The position numbers and the translations under genes are program-made. The notes under the pieces were generated by a model. That model did not search any database. It was not told the origin of the DNA and saw only the letters and a program-made list of their open reading frames with translations. Below, one piece after another: positions 39,640 to 48,445 of a DNA stretch of 64,000 nucleotides (positions are counted from its first letter, which is position 1; each line of letters starts with the position of its first letter). The stretch is from Streptomyces sp. NBC_00442 (GTDB lineage: Bacteria > Actinomycetota > Actinomycetes > Streptomycetales > Streptomycetaceae), in the NCBI RefSeq assembly GCF_036014195.1, contig NZ_CP107918.1:3410001-3474000 (forward strand). The letters are read 5' to 3'.

Positions 39640-39996
39640 GCTGGGCAGAGCCCCGGCCGGCCCACCAGCCATGCCGTTGCCCGCGACCCATCCCGTCGGC
39701 CCGGCGTTCGTGATCTGGCGCGACCTCTGGGCGCGGCACGGATCTGATCCCGTTGTGCGAAGTGGCTGGACCGTGCACGGCGTTCAAGCACGCGGCCCGG
39801 CGCCCGGAGAACGGGACAGGACACCGACCGCTGACGCGGAGCGCCCATGCCGCCGGCCTCGAGCCGTGGCGGGGGGGCACTCTTCGAGCACTCACATGGG
39901 CCGCAAAGCGGTCAAGACGAATCCGGCCCGACCGGAAGTCTCCGGTCGGGCCGAGGAATCACCAGGTCAGACGGATATCGCTACCCCTCCGACCGG
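39640..39996. other. Intergenic region with one hairpin
   Basis: About 350 bases between the ars operon and tRNA-Lys. Apart from the hairpin at 39925-39952 no convincing gene is seen; short open frames lack ribosome sites. Confidence 0.6.
39925..39952 (-). terminator. Hairpin downstream of tRNA-Lys
   Basis: GGCCCGACCGGA / TCCGGTCGGGCC with a 4-base loop, 45 bases downstream of the tRNA on the minus strand. No T-run. Confidence 0.6.
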
Positions 39997-40069
39997 TAGG
40001 CCATGTCGGACTCGAACCGACAACCAACGGATTAAAAGTCCGCTGCTCTGCCAATTGAGCTAATGGCCC
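39997..40069 (-). tRNA. tRNA-Lys(TTT)
   Basis: 73-nt minus-strand cloverleaf starting GGGCCATTAGCTCAATTGG; anticodon loop ACTTTTAA; T-arm GGTTCGAGTCC. CCA not encoded. Confidence 0.94.
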
Positions 40070-40140
40070 TTGGCGAGTCACCCCTGAGCATAGCCGGACG
40101 CCGCCCGGCAGCCGATCGGGTATCGGTTGCCGGGCCCGTC

Positions 40141-40228
40141 GCGGGCCGGGGCGCGGGGCTCGGGACGGGGCGGACGCGGGCCGGGGCGCGGGGCTCGGGA
40201 CGGGGCGGACGCGGGCCGGGGCGCGGGA
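40141..40228. repeat. 35-bp tandem repeat, 2.5 copies
   Basis: The unit GCGGGCCGGGGCGCGGGGCT plus 15 more bases repeats exactly at 40141, 40176 and partly at 40211. It lies between tRNA-Lys and the stop of the APC permease, outside any supported gene. Confidence 0.75.
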
Positions 40229-40260
40229 GTCGGAGGCCGGGGCGCGGGCCCGTTCCGGGT

Positions 40261-41805
40261 TCAGGCGCGGGGTTGCGTGGGGGACGCCGGGCGCAGGAAC
40301 CAGTGCCTCGCCGAGGCCACCCACCACACCGTCGCGAAGCCCAGGACCGCCAGGACAGCGATCGGCGCGTAGTTGAAGGTTTCCCAGGTGACCGGGGAGA
40401 CCTGGGGCAGCATGAACAGGACTGTGATGACCGCCACCCAGGCCACCGCCACGATGCCGATCGGGCGCGACCAGCGGCCCAGGTGCCACGGGCCCCGGGC
40501 GAACGCGTCGCCGCGGAACAGGCGCAGCAGGGTCGGGATCACGTACGCGATGTAGAGGCCGATCACCGCGATCGAGGTCACGGCCGCGTACGCCGTCACG
40601 TTGATCAGGTACGGGAGGCCGAGGACCAGCGCCGCGCCCGCCGCGAGCCAGACCGCCGCGACCGGCGTGCGGGTGCGCGGGCTCACCGTGTGCCACACGC
40701 GGGAGAAGGGCAGCGCGCCGTCGCGCGAAAAGGCGTAGATCATGCGGGAGTTGGCGGTCACGGAGGCCATGCCGCAGAAGAGCTGCGCGCCGATCACCAC
40801 CAGGAGGAGCAGCTTTCCGCCCGTCGCGCCGAGCGAGTCCAGGAGGATCTGGGCGGGGGGCGCGCCCGTGTCCGAGTTCAGCTGGGTGTCGTACGAGCCG
40901 ATCGCGTACGTGAAGCCGAGGAGCAGCACGAAGCCCGCTATCCAGGACGTCCAGATGGAGCGGACGATGCCGCGCGGGCCGGCCGTCGAGGCGTCGTGGG
41001 TCTCCTCCGTCATGTGCGCGGAGGCGTCGTACCCGGTGAAGGTGTACTGCGCCATCAGCAGGCCGATCAGCACCACGTACACGCTGTTGGTGAAGCCCGT
41101 CTCGTTGACGAAGTCGGTGAAGACGAACGAGGTCGAGCGGTGGTGGTCGGGGACCAGGGCCAGGGCCGCCACGATGGCCGCCACGCCCAGCACGTGCCAC
41201 CACACGCTCACGCCGTTGAGGAACGCCACGATGCGCACGCCGAAGGTGTTCAGGAGGCCGTGCAGGAGCAGGATCGCCGCGAACAGCAGGATCGTGCGGG
41301 CCGGGGTGACCCCGAAGCCGAACTGGAGGTTCAGGTACGCCCCGAGGAACGAGGCCGCGCCGAAGTCCACGCCCGCGGTCACCGCGATCTGGCCGAGGAC
41401 GTTGAACCAGCCCGTGAACCACGCCCAGGCGGCGGCCTGCCGGGGCGGGGCGAGGCGGTGGGCCCAGAAGTACAGGCCGGCCGAGGTCGGGTAGGCGGAG
41501 CAGATCTCGGCCATCGCGAGGCCGACGATCAGGGTCATCAGGCCCACCGCCACCCAGCCCCACGTGATGAGGGCGGGGCCGCCGGTCTTCATGCCGTACG
41601 CGTACATCGTCAGGCAGCCGGAGAGCACCGAGATGATCGTGAAGGAGACGGCGTAGTTGGAGAACGCCGACATGCGGCGCGCGAGGACCTGCTTGTAGCC
41701 GAGCTGTGCCAGGCGTTCCTCGTCAGAATCCGGTGTGCCCGGACCAGGACCCGGCGTCCCCGGCCCCGGGGTTTCCCCGCTCGTGGTGCCGACGTCATTT
41801 GTCAT
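40261..41805 (-). CDS. APC family amino acid permease
   Basis: 514 residues with about 12 membrane segments. Early consensus SNYAVSFTIISVLSG and TAGVDFGAAS match the amino acid/GABA (ACT) branch of the APC superfamily. It imports an amino acid or amine by proton symport. Start ATG 41805 is preceded by GGGGGC; the N-terminus has a GTP/GPG-rich tail. 159 bases downstream of the helicase gene on the same strand. Confidence 0.85.
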   Translation of the reverse strand: MTNDVGTTSGETPGPGTPGPGPGTPDSDEERLAQLGYKQVLARRMSAFSNYAVSFTIISVLSGCLTMYAYGMKTGGPALITWGWVAVGLMTLIVGLAMAEICSAYPTSAGLYFWAHRLAPPRQAAAWAWFTGWFNVLGQIAVTAGVDFGAASFLGAYLNLQFGFGVTPARTILLFAAILLLHGLLNTFGVRIVAFLNGVSVWWHVLGVAAIVAALALVPDHHRSTSFVFTDFVNETGFTNSVYVVLIGLLMAQYTFTGYDASAHMTEETHDASTAGPRGIVRSIWTSWIAGFVLLLGFTYAIGSYDTQLNSDTGAPPAQILLDSLGATGGKLLLLVVIGAQLFCGMASVTANSRMIYAFSRDGALPFSRVWHTVSPRTRTPVAAVWLAAGAALVLGLPYLINVTAYAAVTSIAVIGLYIAYVIPTLLRLFRGDAFARGPWHLGRWSRPIGIVAVAWVAVITVLFMLPQVSPVTWETFNYAPIAVLAVLGFATVWWVASARHWFLRPASPTQPRA

Positions 41806-41892
41806 GCCCCCAGCGATTCCCTCGGCGCCCCCGCACCATGCGCCGATCGGCGGCCGGTTTCGAGCGGTCCCGGATGCGGGACCCACGCACAG

Positions 41893-41930
41893 GGGCCCGT
41901 ACGCCACCGAGCAGGTGGGGTACGGGCCCT
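41893..41930 (-). terminator. Hairpin after the DEAD-box gene
   Basis: GGGCCCGTACGCCACC / GGTGGGGTACGGGCCC with a 5-base loop just past the helicase stop. No T-run. Confidence 0.6.
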
Positions 41931-41964
41931 GATGAATCGTCAGGCGACGGAGCCGCCTGTGCGA

Positions 41965-44253
41965 TCAGCCGTTGCGCTTCCAGCGGGGCTTGTCGTCGCG
42001 GCGGCCGAAGGAACCGGTGTTGGTGCCGGTGCCGCGGTGCTCGTCACGACGGCCCTGGGGACGGTCGTGGCCGGAGCGGAAGCCGCCGCCCGAGGGACGG
42101 TCGTCACGGCGGTCGCGGTTGAACGGACGGTCGCTGCCACCGCGGTTGAAGCCGCCGGAGGGGCGCTCGTCACGACGGTCGCGGTTGAAGCCGCGGTCGC
42201 CGCCGCGGTCGTCGCGGTTGAAGCCGCCCGAGGGACGGTCGTCGCGGCGGAAGCCGCCACGGTCGCCACCGCGGTCGTCACGGTTGAAGCCACCCGAGGG
42301 ACGGTCGTCGCGACGGAACCCGCCCGAGGGACGGTCGTCGCGGCGGAAGCCGCCACGGTCGCCACCGCGGTCGTCACGGTTGAAGCCACCCGAGGGACGG
42401 TCGTCGCGACGGAACCCGCCCGAGGGACGGTCGTCGCGGCGGAAGCCGCCGGAGGGACGGTCGTCACGGCGCTGGAAACCACCGCGGTCGCCGCCACGGT
42501 CGTCACGGCGGTCACGGTTGAAGCCGCCCGAGGGACGGTCGTCGCGACGGAAGCCGCCACGGTCGCCACCGCGGTCGTCACGGTCGCCACCACGGTTGTC
42601 GCGGCGTTCGAAGTTGCCCCGGTCGTCACGGCGCTGGAAGCCACCGCGGTCGTCGCGGGCCTCCGACTGGGCCGGAACGGCAGCGGCGGCGGCAGCGGCC
42701 GCGACCTCTGCCTCGGCCTCGGCGACGACCTCGGCGACCGCGGTCTCCGGGTCCTCGCCGCGCTCGCGGGCGGCACGGGCGACCAGGCGGTCGGCCTCCT
42801 CGCGCAGCTCGCCGGCCCGGCGGGTCAGGCGCTCCAGCTCCTTGGTGAGCTCGGCGACCTCGCGCTCGGCCTGCTTGGCCGAGTTGTTCGCGGAGTCGGC
42901 CTGGACCTCGGTCAGCGAACGGGCGCCGGTGATCTCGGCGACCTCCGGGTCGAACGCGCCGGCGCTCTGGATGATGTGGCGCGAGGCGTCGACGCCCGCG
43001 TCCTCCATCAGCCGGAAGATCTGGCGGCGCTGGTGCGGCAGCGAGAGCGACACGACGACACCGGACTTGCCGGCGCGGGCGGTACGGCCCGAGCGGTGCA
43101 GGTAGTCCTTGTGGTCACCGGCCGGGTCCACGTTGAGGACCAGGTCGATGCCGTCGACGTGGATGCCGCGGGCGGCGACGTCGGTGGCGACCAGGGCGTT
43201 GACGTAGCCCTTCTTGAAGTCCTCGAGGACGCGGGTACGGGCGCCCTGCGTCATGCCGCCGTGCAGCGCGTCGGCCTTCACGCCCGACTCGCACAGCTGC
43301 TCGGCGATGCGGTCCGCGCCCAGCTGGGTGCGGACGAAGATGATCGTGCGGCCCTTGCGGGCGGCGATCGCGGCGGTGACCGGCGCCTTGTCCTTGGGCT
43401 TCACGACCAGGACGTGGTGGGTCATCGTCGAGACGTTGCCCTGCGCGCTGTCGACCTCGTGCGTGACGGGGTTGGTCAGGTAGCGCTTGACCAGCGTGGA
43501 GATCTCGTTCTCCATGGTGGCGGAGAAGAGCATCCGCTGGCCGCCGCCGGGGATCTGGTCGAGCAGCTCGGTGACCTCGGGCAGGAAGCCCAGGTCGGAC
43601 ATCTGGTCGGCCTCGTCGAGGACGGCGACCTGGACGTTGGCGAGCGAGCAGGCGCCGCGGTTGATGAGGTCGCGCAGCCGGCCCGGCGTGGCGACGAGGA
43701 CGTCGACGCCACGCTCCAGGGCGTAGATCTGGTTGCTCATCGACGTACCGCCGCAGACGACCTTCATCTTCAGGCCGAGCACGTCGCCGTAGGGCTGGAG
43801 GGCGTCCGCGACCTGCATCGCGAGCTCACGGGTCGGCGTGAGGATGATCGCGCGGGGCTTCTTCTTCTCGGTGGAGCCGCCGGCCAGCGTGGCCAGGGTC
43901 GGCAGACCGAAGGAGAGGGTCTTGCCGGAGCCGGTGCGGCCACGGCCGAGGATGTCCTTGCCGGCCAGGGCGTCCGGGATGGTCGCGGCCTGGATCGGGA
44001 AGGGGGTGGTCACGCCGTTCTGCGCGAGCTTGCGCACGACGCCCTCGGGCAGACCGAGCTCCGCGAAGGTCACGGTGGGCTCGGCGTTCTCGGTGGGCTC
44101 GTCCGCCTCGGACTCGGCGATCTCGACGACCTCGATGACCTCGGAGGCCGCTACGGCCTCGACGACGTCGTTCTCGCGGGCCTCGACGGCGCCGACGGTG
44201 TCGTTGTTCTCGTTCTCGGGCAGGACGGAGTGGTCAGTGCTGGAAATGGACAT
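41965..44253 (-). CDS. DEAD-box RNA helicase with repetitive RG-rich tail
   Basis: 762 residues. Acidic N-terminus (1-60), then helicase core: Q-motif TPFPIQAATIP, motif I GRTGSGKT, motif II VLDEADQM, motif III SATM, motif VI YLHRSGRTARAG. A coiled linker (about 470-560) leads to a 200-residue tail made of DDRPSGGF, DDRGGDRGGF and similar units (about 565-750) ending in basic residues. Such tails bind RNA and can drive condensation; the enzyme probably remodels mRNA or pre-ribosomes, including in cold. ATG 44253. Confidence 0.9.
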   Translation of the reverse strand: MSISSTDHSVLPENENNDTVGAVEARENDVVEAVAASEVIEVVEIAESEADEPTENAEPTVTFAELGLPEGVVRKLAQNGVTTPFPIQAATIPDALAGKDILGRGRTGSGKTLSFGLPTLATLAGGSTEKKKPRAIILTPTRELAMQVADALQPYGDVLGLKMKVVCGGTSMSNQIYALERGVDVLVATPGRLRDLINRGACSLANVQVAVLDEADQMSDLGFLPEVTELLDQIPGGGQRMLFSATMENEISTLVKRYLTNPVTHEVDSAQGNVSTMTHHVLVVKPKDKAPVTAAIAARKGRTIIFVRTQLGADRIAEQLCESGVKADALHGGMTQGARTRVLEDFKKGYVNALVATDVAARGIHVDGIDLVLNVDPAGDHKDYLHRSGRTARAGKSGVVVSLSLPHQRRQIFRLMEDAGVDASRHIIQSAGAFDPEVAEITGARSLTEVQADSANNSAKQAEREVAELTKELERLTRRAGELREEADRLVARAARERGEDPETAVAEVVAEAEAEVAAAAAAAAVPAQSEARDDRGGFQRRDDRGNFERRDNRGGDRDDRGGDRGGFRRDDRPSGGFNRDRRDDRGGDRGGFQRRDDRPSGGFRRDDRPSGGFRRDDRPSGGFNRDDRGGDRGGFRRDDRPSGGFRRDDRPSGGFNRDDRGGDRGGFRRDDRPSGGFNRDDRGGDRGFNRDRRDERPSGGFNRGGSDRPFNRDRRDDRPSGGGFRSGHDRPQGRRDEHRGTGTNTGSFGRRDDKPRWKRNG
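42060..42660 (-). repeat. In-frame repeats coding the helicase tail
   Basis: About nine copies of a unit coding DDRPSGGF(R/N)R, interspersed with DDRGGDRGGF units; lengths stay multiples of three. Near-identical nucleotide copies make this a likely site of copy-number change. It is coding sequence, not a CRISPR array. Confidence 0.85.
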
Positions 44254-44451
44254 GCGAAATGCGAAACCTTCCGGAGTCTCGGCACGCGCCCGTCAACTCC
44301 GTGAATTCGCAATTCGACCGCCTCAATGCGGTCAGCCACGGCTAGGGAGAGTACGCGCCACACGGCGCTCTTCTGTGTCGGCGCCGGGCAATGGGATCAA
44401 ACGATCTACTACCATACGCACCCCCACCCCCCTAAGGCAAACCGAGTCCGC

Positions 44452-44997
44452 CTAAACCGGCCCCACCTGCGGTGATGCGCTCGGCTCCTGATCGATCGGG
44501 GCCTGATTGCGACGCATCGCGCTGTTGTGCGTGTCGGCCCCCGGCGTCGTGGACGGCGAGGCCGGCGGAGGGGTCGGGACCGGGGGCGGCGACGGCGAGG
44601 CCGGCGGCGGGGGCGGATCGGAGTGGGTCGGCGTCGGGGCGGGCTGCGAGGCGCCCTGCGAGGGCTTGGCCGAGCCGCCCGTACCGCCGCCCGGCTTCGG
44701 GTGGCCGCCCGCCGAAGGCGTCGCCGCCCCCGGCGCCGACGGGCCGCTGGGCCTGGCCGGTCCCGACGCCGCGCCGGACGCCTTCGGGTCGTGCTTGCCG
44801 GTACGCCCCTTGCCCTCGCTCACCCCGCCCTTGCCCTCGTCGGGCCTGGCCGCCGCCTCGCCGTGCTGCCCGGCGGAGACGGACGGCCTCGGCCTGCCCT
44901 CCTCGTCGCTCACACTCATGCAGCCCGCCGACGCCGTGAGCACCAGAACGGTCACGGCCAGCTCGGCCAGGCGGGCAGGGGTCGTCAACTGGCGCAC
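44452..44997 (-). CDS. Proline-rich lipoprotein
   Basis: 181 residues. Signal peptide with lipobox TASAGC (Cys about 26), then a Gly/Pro/Ser/Lys-rich disordered body ending PPPPPASPSPPPVPTPPPAS. GTG 44997 has GGAGG 7 bases upstream. It is probably tethered to the outer face of the membrane; no function is suggested by sequence. It lies between the helicase and the zincin gene. Confidence 0.75.
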   Translation of the reverse strand: MRQLTTPARLAELAVTVLVLTASAGCMSVSDEEGRPRPSVSAGQHGEAAARPDEGKGGVSEGKGRTGKHDPKASGAASGPARPSGPSAPGAATPSAGGHPKPGGGTGGSAKPSQGASQPAPTPTHSDPPPPPASPSPPPVPTPPPASPSTTPGADTHNSAMRRNQAPIDQEPSASPQVGPV

Positions 44998-45132
44998 GGG
45001 GGCACCTCCGGAACACGGGAGCAGCGGGGTCGTACGTTCCAACTCCCGCGCCCCCACGGGGGACACGCCCGGTCCGCACCCGGCTTGCGCCCGACATCCG
45101 TCCGAGCGCGGCGGCGCGGCGGCCCGGCGGAC

Positions 45133-45210
45133 TCGGTTCCGGCTCCGGCCCCGACTCCGGCTCCGACTCCGACTCCGGCTCCGACTCCGACTCCGACTCC
45201 GACTCCGGCT
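45133..45210. repeat. GACTCC/GGCTCC hexamer repeat
   Basis: Uninterrupted run of about thirteen hexamers, GGCTCC and GACTCC, directly after the stop codon of the zincin gene. A simple repeat of this length is rare in this genome outside protein-coding tails. Confidence 0.75.
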
Positions 45211-45551
45211 CAGCCGTAGCCGAGGGCGTGGAGGCGGGCGTCGTCGATGCCGAAGTGGTGGGCGATCTCGTGCACGACCGTCACTTCCGTCTCGGCGACC
45301 ACTTCTTCGCGCGACGCGCACATGCGCAGCGTGGGCCCCCGGTAGATGGTGATGCGGTCGGGAAGCACGCCGGCGTACCACTCGCCGCGATCGGTGAGCG
45401 GGGTTCCCTCGTAGAGCCCGAGCAGCTCGGGGTCGTCCGTGGCGGGCTCGTCCTCGACGAACACCGCGACGTTGTCCATCAGCCTCGTCAGCTCGGGCGG
45501 GATCCGGTCCAGCGCCTCGCCGACCAGTTCCTCGAACTCCTCGCGCGTCAT
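45210..45551 (-). CDS. Small zincin metallopeptidase family protein
   Basis: 113 residues. The HEIAHHFGIDD motif (HExxH plus following His/Asp) near the C-terminus and the start MTREEFEELVGEALDRIPPE match the minimal zincin family (PF06262) common in actinobacteria. Probably a cytoplasmic protease; substrate unknown. ATG 45551 is used; an in-frame GTG at 45560 is also possible. Confidence 0.82.
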   Translation of the reverse strand: MTREEFEELVGEALDRIPPELTRLMDNVAVFVEDEPATDDPELLGLYEGTPLTDRGEWYAGVLPDRITIYRGPTLRMCASREEVVAETEVTVVHEIAHHFGIDDARLHALGYG

Positions 45552-45807
45552 CTCCAGCACCTGCCCATTGTCGGTCAGGCACCGCCCTACGGCTGTGCGG
45601 CGTCGCACCGGCCCGCCCGCCACCCGGTGCGGGACGGTCGTGACGCCGGGGCCCGCGAGCCACGCGACGGCGCCGAAGGGCCCAGCTCAGCAGGGCACTC
45701 CCGGGGTTCGCACGGCGTCCCGGGAAACCGTTTTGGCGATACCTCCCCGCATCCCATATGCTTCTCACGTCCCCGACGCGCTGCAAAGCGCCCAGGCGGG
45801 CCAATTA

Positions 45808-45880
45808 GCCCTCATCGTCTAGTGGCCCAGGACGCCGCCCTTTCAAGGCGGTAGCACGGGTTCGAATCCCGTTGGGGGCA
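45808..45880 (+). tRNA. tRNA-Glu(TTC)
   Basis: 73 nt; starts GCCCTCATCGTCTAGTGG; anticodon loop CTTTCAA; T-arm GGGTTCGAATCCC. First of three tRNAs on the plus strand. Confidence 0.95.
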
Positions 45881-45918
45881 CGCACAATCCTGTGCGAGAC
45901 TTGGTCTCGCGCAAGCTT

Positions 45919-45993
45919 GGTCCTGTGGAGCAGTTTGGAGTGCTCGCCACCCTGTCAAGGTGGAGGCCGCGGGTTCAAATCCCGTCAGGACCG
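45919..45993 (+). tRNA. tRNA-Asp(GTC), copy 1
   Basis: 75 nt; anticodon loop CTGTCAA; T-arm GGGTTCAAATCCC. Identical in sequence to the copy at 52457-52531. Confidence 0.95.
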
Positions 45994-46019
45994 CTGCGAT
46001 TCACTTCGGTGGATCGCGT

Positions 46020-46096
46020 GGCTGGGTAGCTCAGTTGGTACGAGCGATCGCCTGAAAAGCGATAGGTCGCCGGTTCGACCCCGGCCCCAGCCACCA
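46020..46096 (+). tRNA. tRNA-Phe(GAA)
   Basis: 74 nt plus an encoded CCA (46094-46096); anticodon loop CTGAAAA; T-arm CGGTTCGACCCCG. Confidence 0.94.
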
Positions 46097-46098
46097 GA

Positions 46099-46129
46099 GA
46101 AAGCCCCGACCTTCCCGGTCGGGGCTTTC
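46099..46129 (+). terminator. Terminator of the tRNA cluster
   Basis: GAAAGCCCCGACC / GGTCGGGGCTTTC stem with TTTC tail directly after tRNA-Phe. Confidence 0.85.
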
Positions 46130-46200
46130 GTCGTACCCGGCGCGAACGCGGCCCGGGGCGGAGCCCCAGGGGTTGGGGCTCCGGGGCGAGGGGTCAGGGG

Positions 46201-47040
46201 TCAGGTGTCCTCCGGTTCGCGGGCTCGTGCCCGCCACCCCCGTACGCCCAGCGTGACCGCGGCCGCCGCCGCGACGGCCGTCAGCAGCGCCCAGTTCGGG
46301 ACCGCGTCGCCGAGCCCCCGCGTCCACTCCTCCACCGCGTACGAGTCGTCCACGTTCAGCAGTCCGGGCAGGGCCGTCGCTCCGTCGTACGCCAGGAACA
46401 GGGCGCCGAGCGCGATGAAGAACAGGCCCGACAGGCAGGAGGTGGTGTGGAGTTCGAGGCGGCCCAGCTTCACCACCCTGCCGCGCAGCCACCCCCGGCC
46501 GCCCAGTTCGAAGCGCTCCCACAGCAGGGCGAGCAGGAACAGCGGGACCGCCATGCCCAGCGCGTACACCGCCAGCAGCAGGCCGCCGTAGACCGGGCTG
46601 CCGCTCACCGCCGCCACCGTCAGGACGCTGCCCAGGATCGGGCCCGCGCAGAACCCCGCCAGGCCGTAGACCGCGCCGAGGGCGTAGACGGAGAGCGCCG
46701 TCGTGGGGCGGATCCGCCCCGAAAGCTCCGTCATGCGGCGGCTCGCGAATCCCATGCCGAGGATCTGGGCGACGCCGAGCGCGATGATCAGCCAGCCGCC
46801 GAAGAGCACCAGCTGGTCCCGGTGGCCGTAAAAGAGGCGGCCCGCGTACGAGCCCGCGGCGCCCAGCGGCACCAGGGTGGTGGCCAGACCCGCGTAGAAG
46901 ATGCCGGTGCGGGCGAGCAGCTTGGTGCGGCCGGCGATCGAGTACGCGAAGAACGCGGGCAACAGCAGCGCGCTGCACGGGCTGAGCAGCGCGAGCAGGC
47001 CGCCCAGGAACGCCGCGAGGTAGCCGATGTTCGCGGTCAC
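46201..47040 (-). CDS. ccdA: CcdA/DsbD-type membrane redox protein
   Basis: 279 residues with six to seven membrane segments. The paired Cys of the family are at LLSPCSALLLPAF and LAGFCAGPILG. It passes electrons from cytoplasmic thioredoxin to extracytoplasmic thiol proteins, for example for cytochrome c maturation or disulfide reduction. It overlaps the dsbA-like gene by four bases; the two form one operon. Confidence 0.88.
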   Translation of the reverse strand: MTANIGYLAAFLGGLLALLSPCSALLLPAFFAYSIAGRTKLLARTGIFYAGLATTLVPLGAAGSYAGRLFYGHRDQLVLFGGWLIIALGVAQILGMGFASRRMTELSGRIRPTTALSVYALGAVYGLAGFCAGPILGSVLTVAAVSGSPVYGGLLLAVYALGMAVPLFLLALLWERFELGGRGWLRGRVVKLGRLELHTTSCLSGLFFIALGALFLAYDGATALPGLLNVDDSYAVEEWTRGLGDAVPNWALLTAVAAAAAVTLGVRGWRARAREPEDT

Positions 47041-47849
47041 TTCTTCCCCGTCCCGCCCGCCGGCCCGGCCGCCGCCGCCGCCGCGTCGATGGTCCGCGCG
47101 AACGCGTCCATCGGCTGGGCGCCCGCGATCGGGGTGCCGTTGATGAGGAAGGAGGGGGTCGAGGTCGCGCCGAGCCCGTACGCCTCCTCCTGGTCCTTCT
47201 TCACCGCCGCCTTCGCCGCGTCGCTGTCGAGGTCCGCCGCGAAGCGCGACGCGTCCGGCACCCCGGCCTCCTCGGCCAGCGCCTTGAGGCGGTCACCGCC
47301 GAACCCCTTCTCCTTGGAGCCCTGCGCGTACGCCGCCGCGTGGAACTGCCGGAACCTGCCCTGCTGCCCGGCGGCCCACGCCCCGCGCGCGGCCGCCTCC
47401 GACTCGGCGCCGAAGATCGGGAAGTTGCGCCACTCGATGCGCAGGGTGCCCTTGTCGACGTACTTCTTCACCAGCGCGGGTTCGGTGTCACGGGCGAACT
47501 TCCCGCAGTACGAGCACTTGAAGTCGGCGTACTCGATCATCACGACCGGCGCGTCCGGGCGGCCCTGGGCGAGCGGGTCCTTGGCGTCGCGCCGGGCGAG
47601 CCCGGCCAGTTCGGGGTAGCCGCCGGCCGTCGGCGCGGAGGTCGAGGCGGCGTCGTTGACGGTGGGCTTCGCGTCGGGGGAGGTCGCCCGGTAGGACGCC
47701 ATTCCCAGCACACCGGCGGCGACCAGCACGGCCGCCCCGATGAGGAACGGCTTGCGGGACTTGGCGGGTGCGCCGGGTTCGGCGGCGGCACCGGACTTGG
47801 CGGTGGCCTTCGCGCCGGACTGCGCGGCGGGCTTCGTGTTCTTGGGCAT
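47037..47849 (-). CDS. DsbA-like membrane-anchored thioredoxin
   Basis: 270 residues. Basic cytoplasmic N-terminus, one membrane anchor (about 34-53) and an extracellular DsbA fold with active site CSYC (KCSYCGKF, about 110) and cis-Pro loop STPSFLING. It forms or shuffles disulfides in exported proteins, with CcdA next door as electron donor. ATG 47849. Confidence 0.88.
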   Translation of the reverse strand: MPKNTKPAAQSGAKATAKSGAAAEPGAPAKSRKPFLIGAAVLVAAGVLGMASYRATSPDAKPTVNDAASTSAPTAGGYPELAGLARRDAKDPLAQGRPDAPVVMIEYADFKCSYCGKFARDTEPALVKKYVDKGTLRIEWRNFPIFGAESEAAARGAWAAGQQGRFRQFHAAAYAQGSKEKGFGGDRLKALAEEAGVPDASRFAADLDSDAAKAAVKKDQEEAYGLGATSTPSFLINGTPIAGAQPMDAFARTIDAAAAAAGPAGGTGKK

Positions 47850-47935
47850 GCGAGGACTCCGGGTGCGTGCGCGCACCCCTGCGAAGGGGCGCGTACAAGG
47901 AGGGGACGGACGGTCGCGGAGGCGGAACCGGCCTT

Positions 47936-48361
47936 CTAGACCCTGAGCACCGAGAGTTCGACGGGAGTGGGCGCGCCGCGCGCGGGCCCGCGGACCGGCG
48001 GGTTGCGGTGGGCCGCGTACAGCGCCCCCAGGGCGGCGGGCGCGACCCTGTCCTCCAGGACCGGGGCCTGGTCATGCGCGGTACGGGCCCGGACGGGCGC
48101 GGCGGGGTCGGAGTCCTGGTGCCGGCCGCCCTGCTTGCAGCCGGGCGCACCCGAGTGGGCCCCGAAGACGGGCGGCGTACTGGAAGCACCCACTGCCACG
48201 GCCCCCGCACCGGCCGGCGCGGCGGACACGACGGGCGCGGCGGACACGACGGGCGCGGCCGAAGCCGGAAGCACCGCCCCGCAGAGCACCATCCCGAGCA
48301 CCCCGAACACCGTCAGCAGCGCCGCGGCGAGGCGGCGGCGCGGGTCTCGGGTGCGGGGCAT
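47936..48361 (-). CDS. Secreted or membrane protein of unknown function
   Basis: 141 residues. A signal-anchor (RRRLAAALLTVFGVLGMVLC) ends near PASA. The remainder is Ala/Val-rich and then polar, with one Cys (GAPGCKQGG). Codon use fits a real gene; I do not recognise the family. It lies upstream of dsbA on the same strand and is divergent from hrpA. Confidence 0.65.
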   Translation of the reverse strand: MPRTRDPRRRLAAALLTVFGVLGMVLCGAVLPASAAPVVSAAPVVSAAPAGAGAVAVGASSTPPVFGAHSGAPGCKQGGRHQDSDPAAPVRARTAHDQAPVLEDRVAPAALGALYAAHRNPPVRGPARGAPTPVELSVLRV

Positions 48362-48445
48362 GCCCGAAATGGTACGGGGTGGGCCCCCGAGCGTGACGAA
48401 ATGCGTTCGCCACTCGTCCTCGGCGGGTGAGATCCTGAACCAGGT

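Noticed and set aside
42060..42660. Regular repeats that could suggest a CRISPR array
   Set aside because: Repeats are in frame, code a charged disordered tail and lack unique spacers.
40063..44304. 1413-codon open frame on the plus strand
   Set aside because: It is antisense to the APC permease and DEAD-box helicase and to the tRNA-Lys edge; composition is that of a GC-rich shadow frame.
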